Source: Bdellovibrio bacteriovorus str. Tiberius | GTDB taxonomy: Bacteria > Bdellovibrionota > Bdellovibrionia > Bdellovibrionales > Bdellovibrionaceae | DNA: 64,000 bases | Reading direction: 5' to 3' | NCBI RefSeq assembly: GCF_000317895.1 | Contig: NC_019567.1 | Span: forward strand, 3,924,595-3,988,594 | Part shown: positions 34,476 to 44,068 of the stretch, piece by piece | Numbering within the stretch: the stretch's first letter is position 1 | Layout of the letters: each line of letters opens with the position of its first letter | Notes under the pieces: generated by a model | Database searches by the model: none | Told to the model about the DNA's origin: nothing | The model's input: the letters and a program-made list of their open reading frames with translations, nothing else | Position numbers and translations under genes: made by a program

Positions 34476-36028
34476 TAGTTACCCCCTTGCGCGTGCATAA
34501 CTTCAGAGGCGCCCGGCTGAACAATCGTCAGATTATAATTGCTTCTGTTGTTCACCAGGTGATCGATGCTGGCTTTAGAGAAGTTCAGGAAATGATTCGG
34601 GAACAGACCCATCCAGAACACCATGATCACCAATGGAACCAGAACCGTGATTTCACGCGCATTCAGGTCATGCAGCGGATGATGCTCGTCTTTAACCAGT
34701 TCACCCTGCTCGCCGAAGAACACACGTTTAAACATCCACAGCATGTACACCGCACCCAGAACCACGCCGGAAACTGCGAAGTAAGCAAAGACCGGATGAG
34801 ACTGGTAAGTGCCCAGAAGGATGAAGAACTCGCCCACGAAACCGTTGGTCATTGGAACCGCGATCGAGGACAAAGTGATGATAAAGAAGAAGATCGTGAA
34901 GATTGGCAACACACCCGCCAAACCGCCGTATTTGGAGATTTCACGAGAATGCGTTCTTTCGTAGATCATACCAATCAGGATGAACAGCGCCCCGGTAGAA
35001 ATACCGTGATTCAGCATCTGGTACAAACCACCACCCATGCCGTAAGCGTTGAACGCAAACAGACCCAGAAGGATGTAACCCATGTGGGATACGGAAGAGT
35101 ACGCCACTAGTTTCTTTACATCTGGCTGAACCATCGCCACCAAAGCACCATAGATGATGCCCACAGTACCGATCAGCATGAACAACCAAGCCCAGTATTC
35201 AGAAGCCTCCGGGAACAAAGGAATCACCCAGCGCATGAAACCGTAAGTACCCATTTTCAGCATCACACCCGCCAGGATCACAGAACCCGGAGTCGGAGCT
35301 TCAACGTGGGCATCCGGCAACCAAGTGTGAACCGGGAACGCCGGAACCTTGATCGCGAAAGCCAATGCAAAGGCAAAGAACAACAACGTTTGCAAACTGA
35401 AGAACGTGCCGCCCACAAACGGAATCTGCAGCTGATAGAAATCAAGCAAGCTTGCACTCATCTGCCCGGTCGCTTCCTGAGTCAGGTACATCATATAGAT
35501 GATCGCTACCAGCATCAGCACAGAACCCGCCATCGTGTAGATGAAGAATTTCACTGTTGCGTAGATACGGCGAGCGCCACCCCAGATACCGACCATGAAG
35601 TACATCGGAACCAGAGAAAGTTCCCAGAACACATAGAAGAAAACCGCATCCATTGCCAGGAAAGTGCCCAGCATCGCAGTTTGCAGAATGAACAGGCAGA
35701 TGTGGAAGCCTTTTACACGCTCAGTGATGGATGTCCAGCTTGCCAGGATAATGATCGGGGTCAGGAACGTGGTCAGCAGAACCAGCCACAAAGAAATCCC
35801 GTCAATACCCATGAAGTACTGGATGCCGAAGCGTTCAATCCACATGAACTTTTCCACCATCTGCAGGCCCGTCGCGGAAGCGTCGAAGCTTTTGAACAGG
35901 GAAAGGCTCACGATGAATTCAATCACGGAAAGACCCAAAGCCAGGTGGCGAACGGTGTTCGCCTTAGGCCAGATCGCAACTAACAGCGCGAATAAAAGAG
36001 GTAGGAAAACAATGCTACTCAGGATCAT
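34475..36028 (-). CDS. nuoM: NADH-quinone oxidoreductase subunit M
   Basis: 517 aa antiporter-like proton-pumping subunit. Conserved features include FYVFWELSLVPMYFMVGIWGG (with the key transmembrane Glu), KVPAFPVHTWLPDAHVEAPTPGS and KKLVAYSSVSHMGYILLG. GAGGT within the end of nuoL serves as SD; three bases separate the two genes. Confidence 0.95.
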   Translation of the reverse strand: MILSSIVFLPLLFALLVAIWPKANTVRHLALGLSVIEFIVSLSLFKSFDASATGLQMVEKFMWIERFGIQYFMGIDGISLWLVLLTTFLTPIIILASWTSITERVKGFHICLFILQTAMLGTFLAMDAVFFYVFWELSLVPMYFMVGIWGGARRIYATVKFFIYTMAGSVLMLVAIIYMMYLTQEATGQMSASLLDFYQLQIPFVGGTFFSLQTLLFFAFALAFAIKVPAFPVHTWLPDAHVEAPTPGSVILAGVMLKMGTYGFMRWVIPLFPEASEYWAWLFMLIGTVGIIYGALVAMVQPDVKKLVAYSSVSHMGYILLGLFAFNAYGMGGGLYQMLNHGISTGALFILIGMIYERTHSREISKYGGLAGVLPIFTIFFFIITLSSIAVPMTNGFVGEFFILLGTYQSHPVFAYFAVSGVVLGAVYMLWMFKRVFFGEQGELVKDEHHPLHDLNAREITVLVPLVIMVFWMGLFPNHFLNFSKASIDHLVNNRSNYNLTIVQPGASEVMHAQGGN

Positions 36029-36031
36029 ACA

Positions 36032-37963
36032 TTACCTCATGATCACAAATGAAAGGGCCACAACCACGCCGATGCCAATGTACATCGCGTATTGTTGCAT
36101 ATTTCCGGTCTGAACCGAGCGGGCGAAGGAACCCATGCCACGCACAAGATCACCAGCCCAGAACGTCATCTTGTCGATGAAATTCACGTCGATGTAGTAC
36201 CAGGTGTTTTTACTCAAAGAAACCAGCGGATTGATGATGAAACCAAAGTAGGCTTCGTCCACGAAGTACTTGTTGTAAACCGTGTTGTAAACCGGCTTAA
36301 TGCTTTCAGCGATTTTCTTCGGAGTCTCTGGAGACTTCACATAGAACTGATAAGCCACAATCGCAGAAACAGTCGCCAGACCCACTGAACAGCCCATCAG
36401 AACCCATTCAGTTGTGTGATCAATTGCTGTCCAGCCCGGGATCGGAGAAATCAACGGGTGCAACCAGTGCTCCCAGAAGTTCGGCATGTGACCCAGGTGT
36501 TCACCGATAACATGAGGAACGCCAATCCAGCCCGCGAACACGGAAAGGATCGCCAGGATGATCAGTGGAATCGTCATGATCGCGGAAGATTCGTGCGGAT
36601 GAACATCGTCAGAAACACGGCTTTTACCCCAGAAGGTCAGCGCCATCAAACGAGTCATATAGAACGCCGTCAAAGTCGCGCCCAGCACACCCGCCGCCCA
36701 AAGGATCGGAGAACCCAGTGGAGAATGGAATGCGTAAGCCAGAATTTCATCCTTGGAGAAGAAACCGGAGAACAGCGGAGTTCCGATGATCGCCAGCCAG
36801 CCCATCAGGAAAGTGATGTGCGTGATTGGCATGTACTTTTTAAGACCACCCATTTTGCGGATGTCCTGTTCTTCGTGCATTCCGTGAATCACAGAACCAG
36901 AGCCCAGGAACATCAGGGCTTTGAAGAACGCGTGAGTCATCAAGTGGAACATCGCTGCGCCAAACGCACCCACACCGGCTGCCAGGAACATATAACCCAG
37001 CTGAGATACCGTCGAATATGCCAGAACTTTTTTGATGTCGTTTTGAGTGATACCGATAGTCGCTGCAAACACCGCGGTCGCCGCACCGATGATCGCAATA
37101 ACCATCATTGTGTTCGGAGCCATGATGAACAAAGGATTCAGACGAACGATCATGTACACACCGGCAGTCACCATTGTCGCCGCGTGGATCAGGGCGGAAA
37201 CCGGTGTTGGACCGGCCATCGCGTCTGGAAGCCAAACGTACAAAGGAATCTGTGCGGATTTACCAGTCGCCCCGATGAACAGGAACATCGTACCCAGAGT
37301 CAAAGCCCCCAACCAGGAGGATTCAGCCACTGTTGGAGCCAGTGCATTCAGTTCAGAGAAGTTCAAAGTGCCGAAGGTGATGAACAAAACGAACATACCC
37401 AGCAAGAAGGCCGCGTCACCAATACGATTGGTGATGAAGGCTTTCATACCTGCCGCCGCTTTTTCTTTGTCAGTGAACCAGAAACCGATCAACAGGTAAG
37501 AGCAAAGACCGACACCTTCCCAACCCACGAACATCACCAGCAAGCTGTCACCCAATACAAGCAACAACATGTTGAAGATGAACAGGTTCAGGTAAGCGAA
37601 GTATTTCGCCACACCTTTATCGTGGTGCATGTAACCGATAGAGAACAAGTGGATCAAAGTACCAACACCCGTGATCACCAGGATCATGATGGCGCTGATT
37701 TGATCGACTACGAAACCGGCGTTGACCTTGAATTTATCAATCGCCATCCATTCGAAGAAGCTCACCGCGATACGGCGGGCTTCAGCGGGCATGGAAACCA
37801 GGTCCACAACCAAAAGGATCGCGGAGATGAAAGAGATCGCCACCGCAACCGTTGCGATGGAGCCAGCCACATTTCCAGAGTGTTTTTTATATCTGACACC
37901 GTTGATCAGGAAACCAACAAAAGGAGCCAGAATCAGGACTGCCATTAATAGAGAATGATTCAC
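36032..37963 (-). CDS. nuoL: NADH-quinone oxidoreductase subunit L
   Basis: 643 aa, the largest antiporter-like subunit, carrying the lateral helix at its C-terminal side. Motifs include FVGWEGVGLCSYLLIGFWF, KSAQIPLYVWLPDAMAGPTPVSALIHAATMV and KKVLAYSTVSQLGYMFL. The start is GTG with GGGGATAAG upstream, 10 bases after nuoK. Confidence 0.95.
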   Translation of the reverse strand: MNHSLLMAVLILAPFVGFLINGVRYKKHSGNVAGSIATVAVAISFISAILLVVDLVSMPAEARRIAVSFFEWMAIDKFKVNAGFVVDQISAIMILVITGVGTLIHLFSIGYMHHDKGVAKYFAYLNLFIFNMLLLVLGDSLLVMFVGWEGVGLCSYLLIGFWFTDKEKAAAGMKAFITNRIGDAAFLLGMFVLFITFGTLNFSELNALAPTVAESSWLGALTLGTMFLFIGATGKSAQIPLYVWLPDAMAGPTPVSALIHAATMVTAGVYMIVRLNPLFIMAPNTMMVIAIIGAATAVFAATIGITQNDIKKVLAYSTVSQLGYMFLAAGVGAFGAAMFHLMTHAFFKALMFLGSGSVIHGMHEEQDIRKMGGLKKYMPITHITFLMGWLAIIGTPLFSGFFSKDEILAYAFHSPLGSPILWAAGVLGATLTAFYMTRLMALTFWGKSRVSDDVHPHESSAIMTIPLIILAILSVFAGWIGVPHVIGEHLGHMPNFWEHWLHPLISPIPGWTAIDHTTEWVLMGCSVGLATVSAIVAYQFYVKSPETPKKIAESIKPVYNTVYNKYFVDEAYFGFIINPLVSLSKNTWYYIDVNFIDKMTFWAGDLVRGMGSFARSVQTGNMQQYAMYIGIGVVVALSFVIMR

Positions 37964-37973
37964 AGCTTATCCC

Positions 37974-38297
37974 CTATCCTTTCAAATGCTCAAAGAAGCG
38001 GATGTTCACTTCGTTGAATCGTTTAAAGATGGATACTGCCAGCGCCAGACCCACTGCCGCTTCCGCAGCCGCGATAGTCATAACGAAGAACACCATGATG
38101 TGACCATCCAGCAGGCCCAGGTATTTACTGAAAGCCACGAAAGTCAGATTCACAGAGTTCAGCATCAACTCGATGGACATCAAAAGAACGATCACGTTAC
38201 GGCGAAGAAGAACGCCCGCCATACCCATAACAAACAAAAGTGCAGCCAGAACCAAGTAATGAGTCAGGCCGATATTATTGATGAACTCAGTGTTCAT
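37974..38297 (-). CDS. nuoK: NADH-quinone oxidoreductase subunit K
   Basis: 107 aa with three membrane helices, including the conserved Glu in [12 protein letters not shown] and in [13 protein letters not shown] 38297 with AAAGGTGG upstream gives the family length; the frame is open further upstream but that adds non-family sequence. It overlaps nuoJ by 11 bases. Confidence 0.93.
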   Translation of the reverse strand: MNTEFINNIGLTHYLVLAALLFVMGMAGVLLRRNVIVLLMSIELMLNSVNLTFVAFSKYLGLLDGHIMVFFVMTIAAAEAAVGLALAVSIFKRFNEVNIRFFEHLKG

Positions 38298-38823
38298 GTG
38301 TTCCACCTTTACTGCGCGCCAAAGCAACGGCACCCACTGCAATTACCAGAAGAAGAACGCCCAAAGCCTCAAATCCGAAGATGTATTTGGTGAACAAGAT
38401 CTGTCCCAAAGCTTTGGTTGATTCCATGCCTGTACCCACCAGCACCGGATTGTCTGTGGTTTTTTCACCCATCAGATTCACCGACATGGCGATAGCACCC
38501 ACGACCAAGCCTGCAAACAGGCCGACAGAGGCGATTTTAACCACACCCGTGAACTTGCCACGAGTGAAGGCCTGAACGTCTTTTTTCAAGTCGAAGAGCA
38601 TGATCACCATCGTGAACAAAACCATGACCGCACCGGCGTAAACAATCAGCTGAACGCCCGCGATAAAGTAGGCATTCAGAGTCACGAACAAGGCGGAGAT
38701 TCCCACCATGGTCATCGCCAGGCACAAAGCGGAATAGATCGGATTGGACATCAAAATGACACTAAGGCCGGAAGCCAGAGTGACAAACGCTAAAAACCAG
38801 AAAAGAAATGCATCTGCTGTCAT
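38287..38823 (-). CDS. nuoJ: NADH-quinone oxidoreductase subunit J
   Basis: 178 aa with five membrane helices and the conserved [25 protein letters not shown] segment that carries the pi-bulge helix. AAGGAG precedes the ATG. It directly follows nuoH, where nuoI would normally intervene. Confidence 0.93.
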   Translation of the reverse strand: MTADAFLFWFLAFVTLASGLSVILMSNPIYSALCLAMTMVGISALFVTLNAYFIAGVQLIVYAGAVMVLFTMVIMLFDLKKDVQAFTRGKFTGVVKIASVGLFAGLVVGAIAMSVNLMGEKTTDNPVLVGTGMESTKALGQILFTKYIFGFEALGVLLLVIAVGAVALARSKGGTHEH

Positions 38824-38832
38824 TTTAACTCC

Positions 38833-39990
38833 TTACAAAGATGCGATGTAGATCACAAAGGCTGTGATAATGGTGTTTGCCAAAGCCCAAGGAAGCATCG
38901 TCTTCCAGCCCAGATCCATCAGCTGATCGTAACGGAAACGAGGCAAAGTCCAACGTACCCAGATGAAGACCCACATGAAGAAACCAAACTTGATGTTGAA
39001 CACCAGGAAATGGATCAACGCGACCAAAGCACTTGCCGTGCCGGCTGTGGAAGCAACACCCGCCGCCCATTCATTCAGTTCAGCCACAGACACGTAAGGA
39101 ATCGTGTAACCACCGAAGAAGAACAGCACCATCAGACCGGAAGCGATCATCATGTGACCGTATTCCCCGATGAAGAACATGTTGAATTTGAAACCGCCGT
39201 ACTCAGTGTGGAAACCACCCACCAGCTCGGATTCACCTTCCGCCAAGTCAAATGGCAGACGGTTGGATTCCGCAAACGCGGCCGAGAAGAACAACAAAGC
39301 CCCCACTGGTTGATAGAAAATACCCCAGTTTGGCAGCCAGTTTGCGGTGATTGTGTGACCCAGGAAAGAGAACGCCAAAGGACCCTGCTGAGCCAGTGTC
39401 ATTTCCGTCAGGTTGAACGTGCCATAAAGCATGATCACACCCACAATGGAAAGACCCAATGCCAGTTCGTAGGAAATCGTTTGTGCGGAAGCACGAAGCG
39501 CACCCATCAGGGTGTACTTGTTGCCGGAACCCCAGCCCGCCATCAGCAATGTGTAAGCAGCCAATGAGCTGACGCCCAGGATGAACACGATGCCCACGCC
39601 GATATCATAGCCCTGAACCAGGAAAGTGTAAGGACCCCAAGTGGAGCCGAACATTTCAAAGGTGCCTACCTGAATCGGAGAAGAAAGCGGAATCGCAGAG
39701 AAAGCCACTGCACCCGGAATCAACGCGAAGATCGGAGCCGCATAGTACAGGAACGGCTTCGCCGTTTGCGGCATGAAGTTTTCCTTGTTCAGGAACTTCA
39801 CCGCATCGGCAAGAAGCTGCACGAGACCCAGAGGACCCACGCGGTTCGGACCCAGACGATCCTGAATGAAGGCGGAACCACGGCGCTCAAGCCATACCAA
39901 AATAGGCACTGCCTGAACCATCATCAGGAAGATGACGACCAGTTTTAAACCGTTGACGGTTATTTCGAAAATATCTTTACCCATTCCCAT
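38833..39990 (-). CDS. nuoH: NADH-quinone oxidoreductase subunit H
   Basis: Membrane subunit at the quinone site that links the peripheral and membrane arms. 385 aa with about eight helices. It has WLERRGSAFIQDRLGPNRVGP near the N-terminus, the quinone-chamber loop with ESNRLPFDLAEGESELVGGFHTEY, and the C-terminal RWTLPRFRYDQLMDLGW. A second ATG six bases downstream is an alternative start; GGGAC before the first favours it. Three bases follow nuoA. Confidence 0.95.
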   Translation of the reverse strand: MGMGKDIFEITVNGLKLVVIFLMMVQAVPILVWLERRGSAFIQDRLGPNRVGPLGLVQLLADAVKFLNKENFMPQTAKPFLYYAAPIFALIPGAVAFSAIPLSSPIQVGTFEMFGSTWGPYTFLVQGYDIGVGIVFILGVSSLAAYTLLMAGWGSGNKYTLMGALRASAQTISYELALGLSIVGVIMLYGTFNLTEMTLAQQGPLAFSFLGHTITANWLPNWGIFYQPVGALLFFSAAFAESNRLPFDLAEGESELVGGFHTEYGGFKFNMFFIGEYGHMMIASGLMVLFFFGGYTIPYVSVAELNEWAAGVASTAGTASALVALIHFLVFNIKFGFFMWVFIWVRWTLPRFRYDQLMDLGWKTMLPWALANTIITAFVIYIASL

Positions 39991-39993
39991 CGC

Positions 39994-40365
39994 TTAGTCC
40001 CATTCCAAAGCTTTAGATTTAACTTCCCAGAACAGCCCGAAGATGAAGATCGCGATGAAGATCATCATGGAAACGAAGACAAATGTGCCTCCGCCTGTCG
40101 CGATGAACTCACGGAATGAAATCGCCCAAGGGTACATGAAGATAATCTCGATATCGAAAAGGATGAACAGGATCGCTGTCAGATAGTACTTAACAGAAAT
40201 CTTTGTCTCCTTTTTCTCAATACCAGGAATACCGCACTCGTAAGGCTCGTACTTCACAGGGTTGTATACCGGTTTTGTCCCAGTAATATTGGCAGCAAGC
40301 CAAACTAAAAAGGCTCCAAAAAGAGCAATGAAAATGACGATGAATATGACTCCACCGAGTGGCAC
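39994..40365 (-). CDS. nuoA: NADH-quinone oxidoreductase subunit A
   Basis: 123 aa with three membrane helices. The conserved loop YECGIPG holds the family Cys, and the segment LFDIEIIFMYPWA follows. The GTG at 40365 has GGAGGG five bases upstream; a TTG four codons earlier overlaps that SD and is less likely. First gene of the nuoA-H-J-K-L-M-N operon, divergent from mfd. Confidence 0.93.
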   Translation of the reverse strand: MPLGGVIFIVIFIALFGAFLVWLAANITGTKPVYNPVKYEPYECGIPGIEKKETKISVKYYLTAILFILFDIEIIFMYPWAISFREFIATGGGTFVFVSMMIFIAIFIFGLFWEVKSKALEWD

Positions 40366-40406
40366 TAGTCCCTCCAAAGTTGTCGTTATTATTTGGATTT
40401 CAATTA

Positions 40407-40435
40407 GTTATATATGTGTCGTCAGTGAAAACCAA
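40407..40435 (-). promoter_or_regulatory. predicted nuo operon promoter
   Basis: On the minus strand TTGGTT (40430-40435), 17 bases, TATAAC (40407-40412), about 40 bases before nuoA. Confidence 0.4.
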
Positions 40436-40485
40436 GAAATATGAATGGAAACAAGGCGATAAGCGTGGCAAGATGAGCCCACCAA

Positions 40486-43400
40486 ATGAAAGCCGAAAGC
40501 ACTCACACAAGACTCGAATCCATCCTGGAAAGAGCCTTTGAAACAACTCGCGGAAAGATTCAAGTCACCGGGGCGGCGTCTCCGCTGGCACTTGCTTACT
40601 TTTTGTCGCAGACTTACTCTAAAAAAATCAACGGCTTGCCGCATCTTGTTGTGACTGGCAGTCATCGTGAAGCGGTGACCTTGCAAGCCTTGCTGGAGTT
40701 CTTCGACCCGAGTCGTCATAGTCATATTCTGCCCGCTTTCGATGTTTCACCCTACTCCGGACTCTATCCCAACACCCAAGTCGTCGCAGACCGGGTTCGC
40801 TTCCTGGCAAAAGCTCAAGTCGCCAAAGCCGGAGAAATCTTCATATCCTCAGTTGACGCGCTGATGCAGAAAACCCTTCCGATGAAGATCCTGAAGGATC
40901 ACTCCAAAACCGTTCGCGCCGGAGATGAGCTTCCCGAGAACCTTTCGGACTATTTCTCGTCCTTAGGTTACACCGCGGCTCCGATGGTTGAAGACAAGGG
41001 TCAGTTTGCGGTTCGCGGTGGTATCGTGGACATCTATCCACCCACCGAAAATCAACCCGTGCGCATGGATCTGTTCGGCGATCAGGTGGAAAGCCTTCGT
41101 CATTTCAGTGTGGCGGATCAAAGAAGCTCGGACGAAATTCAATCCTTTGTTCTGACTCCGGCCCGCGAAGTTCTTTATCGCGACGAAACCCATGAAAGAC
41201 TTTTGCAACGGGTGCGCGCCTCGCTTGAGGACCGCAAGGTGGACAAGGCTGAAGCCGAAGAAACCCTGCGATCTCTGGTGCTAAAGAATGCCTTTCCGGG
41301 CATTGAATTCCTGCTTCCTTATTTCTATGGCGAACTTGCCACGCCGGCCGATCATTTCCCGGGCGCTTTGAATCTGTGGTTCCTGGATCCGGTGGAGATC
41401 TCGCGCTGTGCGGATGAAATGTGGGGGGAACTAAAAGCCGATCACCGCACCAGCGACGCTCACGTGATCCGCCCTGAGCTTGAAGACATCTACGTGAACT
41501 TTGAAACTTTGGCCTATCCGCTGAACTCGCGTCAGGTGTATTTTTCTTCCCTGGAATATTTCGACGAAGAAAACTCGGATGATTCCCGGGTTGAGTATCG
41601 TACGGCAATGACTCAGGATTTTACAAACCTGGCATTAGCCAACGCGGTCGGCACCGAACCGTGGTTGCAGGCTGCGGCCAACAAACTTCATCGCTGGCGT
41701 GATGAGGGTTATCGCATCTTTGTCAGCACCAAAAATCAGTCCCATATCGACCGGTTGTCTTTGGTGTTTGAAAAGCTGGAGCTAAAAGCCGTTCGCACCA
41801 GCAGCGATGAATACCGCTGGGATTCGTGGCTGCAGGAACAGGATCGTGAACAAAACATCGTTCACATCGTGCCCCGTTACCTGGCTGAGAGCCTGCGCCT
41901 GGAGGAAGAAAAGATCATCTTCCTGCGCGATGAGGACTTCTATGGTAAAAAACAGCGCTCTAAAGAATCCAGTGGCGCCCAGGATTTCCAAAAGCAGGCC
42001 AAGCGTCTTTCCTTCGGTGATTTGAAACCGGGTGATCTGGTTGTTCACACCAAGCACGGGATCGGCCAGTACGAAGGCCTGAAGATCATGAATATCAGCG
42101 GCGTCGAATCTGAATACATTCAGGTCGGCTATAAGGATAAAGACAAACTTTATCTGCCCGTGTACCGCGTAGGTCAGCTGCAAAAGTTCTCGGGTGCTGG
42201 CACCAGCATCCTGGACAAACTGGGCGGCACAGCCTGGGAAAAAACCAAAGCCAAGGTCAAATCCCATGTGCGCGACATCGCCGCGGACTTGCTGGCTCTT
42301 TATGCCAAGCGCGCAGAAATGCACCGCCCGGCTTTTGTGATCAAAGAAGATGAAGTGCTGATGTTTGATAACGGCTTCCCTTACGAGGAAACCGACGATC
42401 AGCTTCGCGCCATCAATGACATCCGCAAAGATTTAAAATCCACGAAGCCCATGGATCGTCTGGTTTGCGGTGATGTGGGCTTTGGTAAAACCGAAGTCGC
42501 AATGAGGGCCGCCTTCTTTGCCATTCAAGCCCGCAAACAAGTGGCGGTGCTGGCGCCGACGACTGTGTTGACCTTCCAGCACTTTGAAACCTTCAAAAAA
42601 CGCTTCGAAGGCTGGCCCGTGGACATCCGCGTGCTGAATCGTTTCGTGACTCCCGCCGAAGTGAAAAAGACTTTGCAGGATTTGAAAGACGGAAAAGTTG
42701 ATTTGATCGTCGGCACCCACAAATTGCTGGGGTCATCGATTGCTTACAAGGATTTAGGTCTTTTGATTATCGACGAAGAACAAAAGTTCGGCGTCACACA
42801 TAAAGAGAAAATCAAAAAAATCAAAACCAGCGTCGACACCCTGACACTGTCAGCAACGCCGATTCCGCGCACCCTGAACATGGCGCTAGTCGGGATTCGC
42901 GATTTAAGTTTAATCAACACCGCGCCGGTGGATCGTCTGCCGACCCGCACCTTTGTGACAAAGTTTGATGCCGAAACCATCCGCAAAGCCGTGACGGCTG
43001 AAATTTCCCGCGGTGGTCAGGTGTATTTTATCCATAACCGCATTGAATCCATCTATGGCCTGGTGGATGAACTTCGCCAGATCGTACCGGAAGCGCGCAT
43101 TCGTGTGGCCCACGGACAGATGGAAGAACACGAGCTTGAAAAAGCGATGCTGGCTTTCTTCCATCACGAAATTGATGTTTTGGTGTGTACGGCGATTGTG
43201 GAATCCGGCATGGACGTGCCGCGCGCAAACACCATGTTCATCGATACGGCGCACTTGTTTGGTCTTTCCCAGCTTTATCAGCTGCGCGGACGCGTGGGCC
43301 GATCCAAGACACGTGCTTACTGCTATTTGATGATGCCAAGAAATCACAAGCTCGATAAAGAGCAGCAAGAGCGTCTGAAAATCATTCAGGAAAACACCGC

Positions 43401-44004
43401 CCTTGGCAGCGGCATCAAGATTGCCCAGTACGATCTGGAACTTCGCGGTTCCGGAAACATCCTGGGTGAAGAACAATCCGGTCACGTGAACTCGGTCGGT
43501 TATGAGATGTACATGGATCTTCTGAATGAAGCCCTGGCAGAAGCCAAGGGTGAATCGGTTGAAGACATGGATCTGGATCCGGAACTGAATTTGAAAATTC
43601 CGGCGCTTATTCCGGATGCTTACATCAAGGACATCCGCATTCGTCTGGGTTACTACAAAGCGCTTGCCGACATCACTTCCAACGAAGAACTAGATCGCAT
43701 CGAAGAAGAGCTGCGGGATCAGTTTGGACCGATCCCGGAACAAACCGTGAACTTGATGGGCCTTATGCTGATTCGTCGTCAGTGTAAAGAGCTGGGCGTT
43801 CGTGATATCAGTGCCGGATTGAAATCCATCTCTTTGATCTTCACCGAAAAAACCAAACTGAGCCCTGAAAAAGTGATTCAGCTGGCGATCCGTGAAAGCA
43901 AAAAGTATTCACTGACTCCGGACAACCGCCTGAACATCAAAATGAGCACCATCACCTGGTCTGCGGTTCACGAAGAAATCGATACCCTGCTTCGTCTCAT
44001 CTAA
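40486..44004 (+). CDS. mfd: transcription-repair coupling factor Mfd
   Basis: Removes RNA polymerase stalled at DNA lesions and recruits UvrA. 1172 aa, typical length. It has a UvrB-like N-terminal region (GGIVDIYPP about 170), a CarD-like RNA-polymerase-interacting domain (KPGDLVVHTKHGIGQYEG about 515), and RecG-like helicase motifs: Walker A GDVGFGKTEVA about 660, DEEQ about 760, SATPIPRTLNMAL, and QLRGRVGRS. The C-terminal TRCF domain closes the protein. The ATG has only a weak SD. It is divergent from the nuo operon with a 120-base gap. Confidence 0.95.
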   Translation: MKAESTHTRLESILERAFETTRGKIQVTGAASPLALAYFLSQTYSKKINGLPHLVVTGSHREAVTLQALLEFFDPSRHSHILPAFDVSPYSGLYPNTQVVADRVRFLAKAQVAKAGEIFISSVDALMQKTLPMKILKDHSKTVRAGDELPENLSDYFSSLGYTAAPMVEDKGQFAVRGGIVDIYPPTENQPVRMDLFGDQVESLRHFSVADQRSSDEIQSFVLTPAREVLYRDETHERLLQRVRASLEDRKVDKAEAEETLRSLVLKNAFPGIEFLLPYFYGELATPADHFPGALNLWFLDPVEISRCADEMWGELKADHRTSDAHVIRPELEDIYVNFETLAYPLNSRQVYFSSLEYFDEENSDDSRVEYRTAMTQDFTNLALANAVGTEPWLQAAANKLHRWRDEGYRIFVSTKNQSHIDRLSLVFEKLELKAVRTSSDEYRWDSWLQEQDREQNIVHIVPRYLAESLRLEEEKIIFLRDEDFYGKKQRSKESSGAQDFQKQAKRLSFGDLKPGDLVVHTKHGIGQYEGLKIMNISGVESEYIQVGYKDKDKLYLPVYRVGQLQKFSGAGTSILDKLGGTAWEKTKAKVKSHVRDIAADLLALYAKRAEMHRPAFVIKEDEVLMFDNGFPYEETDDQLRAINDIRKDLKSTKPMDRLVCGDVGFGKTEVAMRAAFFAIQARKQVAVLAPTTVLTFQHFETFKKRFEGWPVDIRVLNRFVTPAEVKKTLQDLKDGKVDLIVGTHKLLGSSIAYKDLGLLIIDEEQKFGVTHKEKIKKIKTSVDTLTLSATPIPRTLNMALVGIRDLSLINTAPVDRLPTRTFVTKFDAETIRKAVTAEISRGGQVYFIHNRIESIYGLVDELRQIVPEARIRVAHGQMEEHELEKAMLAFFHHEIDVLVCTAIVESGMDVPRANTMFIDTAHLFGLSQLYQLRGRVGRSKTRAYCYLMMPRNHKLDKEQQERLKIIQENTALGSGIKIAQYDLELRGSGNILGEEQSGHVNSVGYEMYMDLLNEALAEAKGESVEDMDLDPELNLKIPALIPDAYIKDIRIRLGYYKALADITSNEELDRIEEELRDQFGPIPEQTVNLMGLMLIRRQCKELGVRDISAGLKSISLIFTEKTKLSPEKVIQLAIRESKKYSLTPDNRLNIKMSTITWSAVHEEIDTLLRLI

Positions 44005-44068
44005 AGATTTCCGTGTTTCAAAGTGAGACTACTTAAGACGGCGTCATAATACTCCGATAAGTTTTCAT

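Noticed and set aside
36416..37948. 510-codon open frame antisense to nuoL (and 451 codons antisense to nuoN)
   Set aside because: Both mirror hydrophobic membrane proteins, giving Arg/His/Gln/Asp-rich nonsense sequence; no family features.
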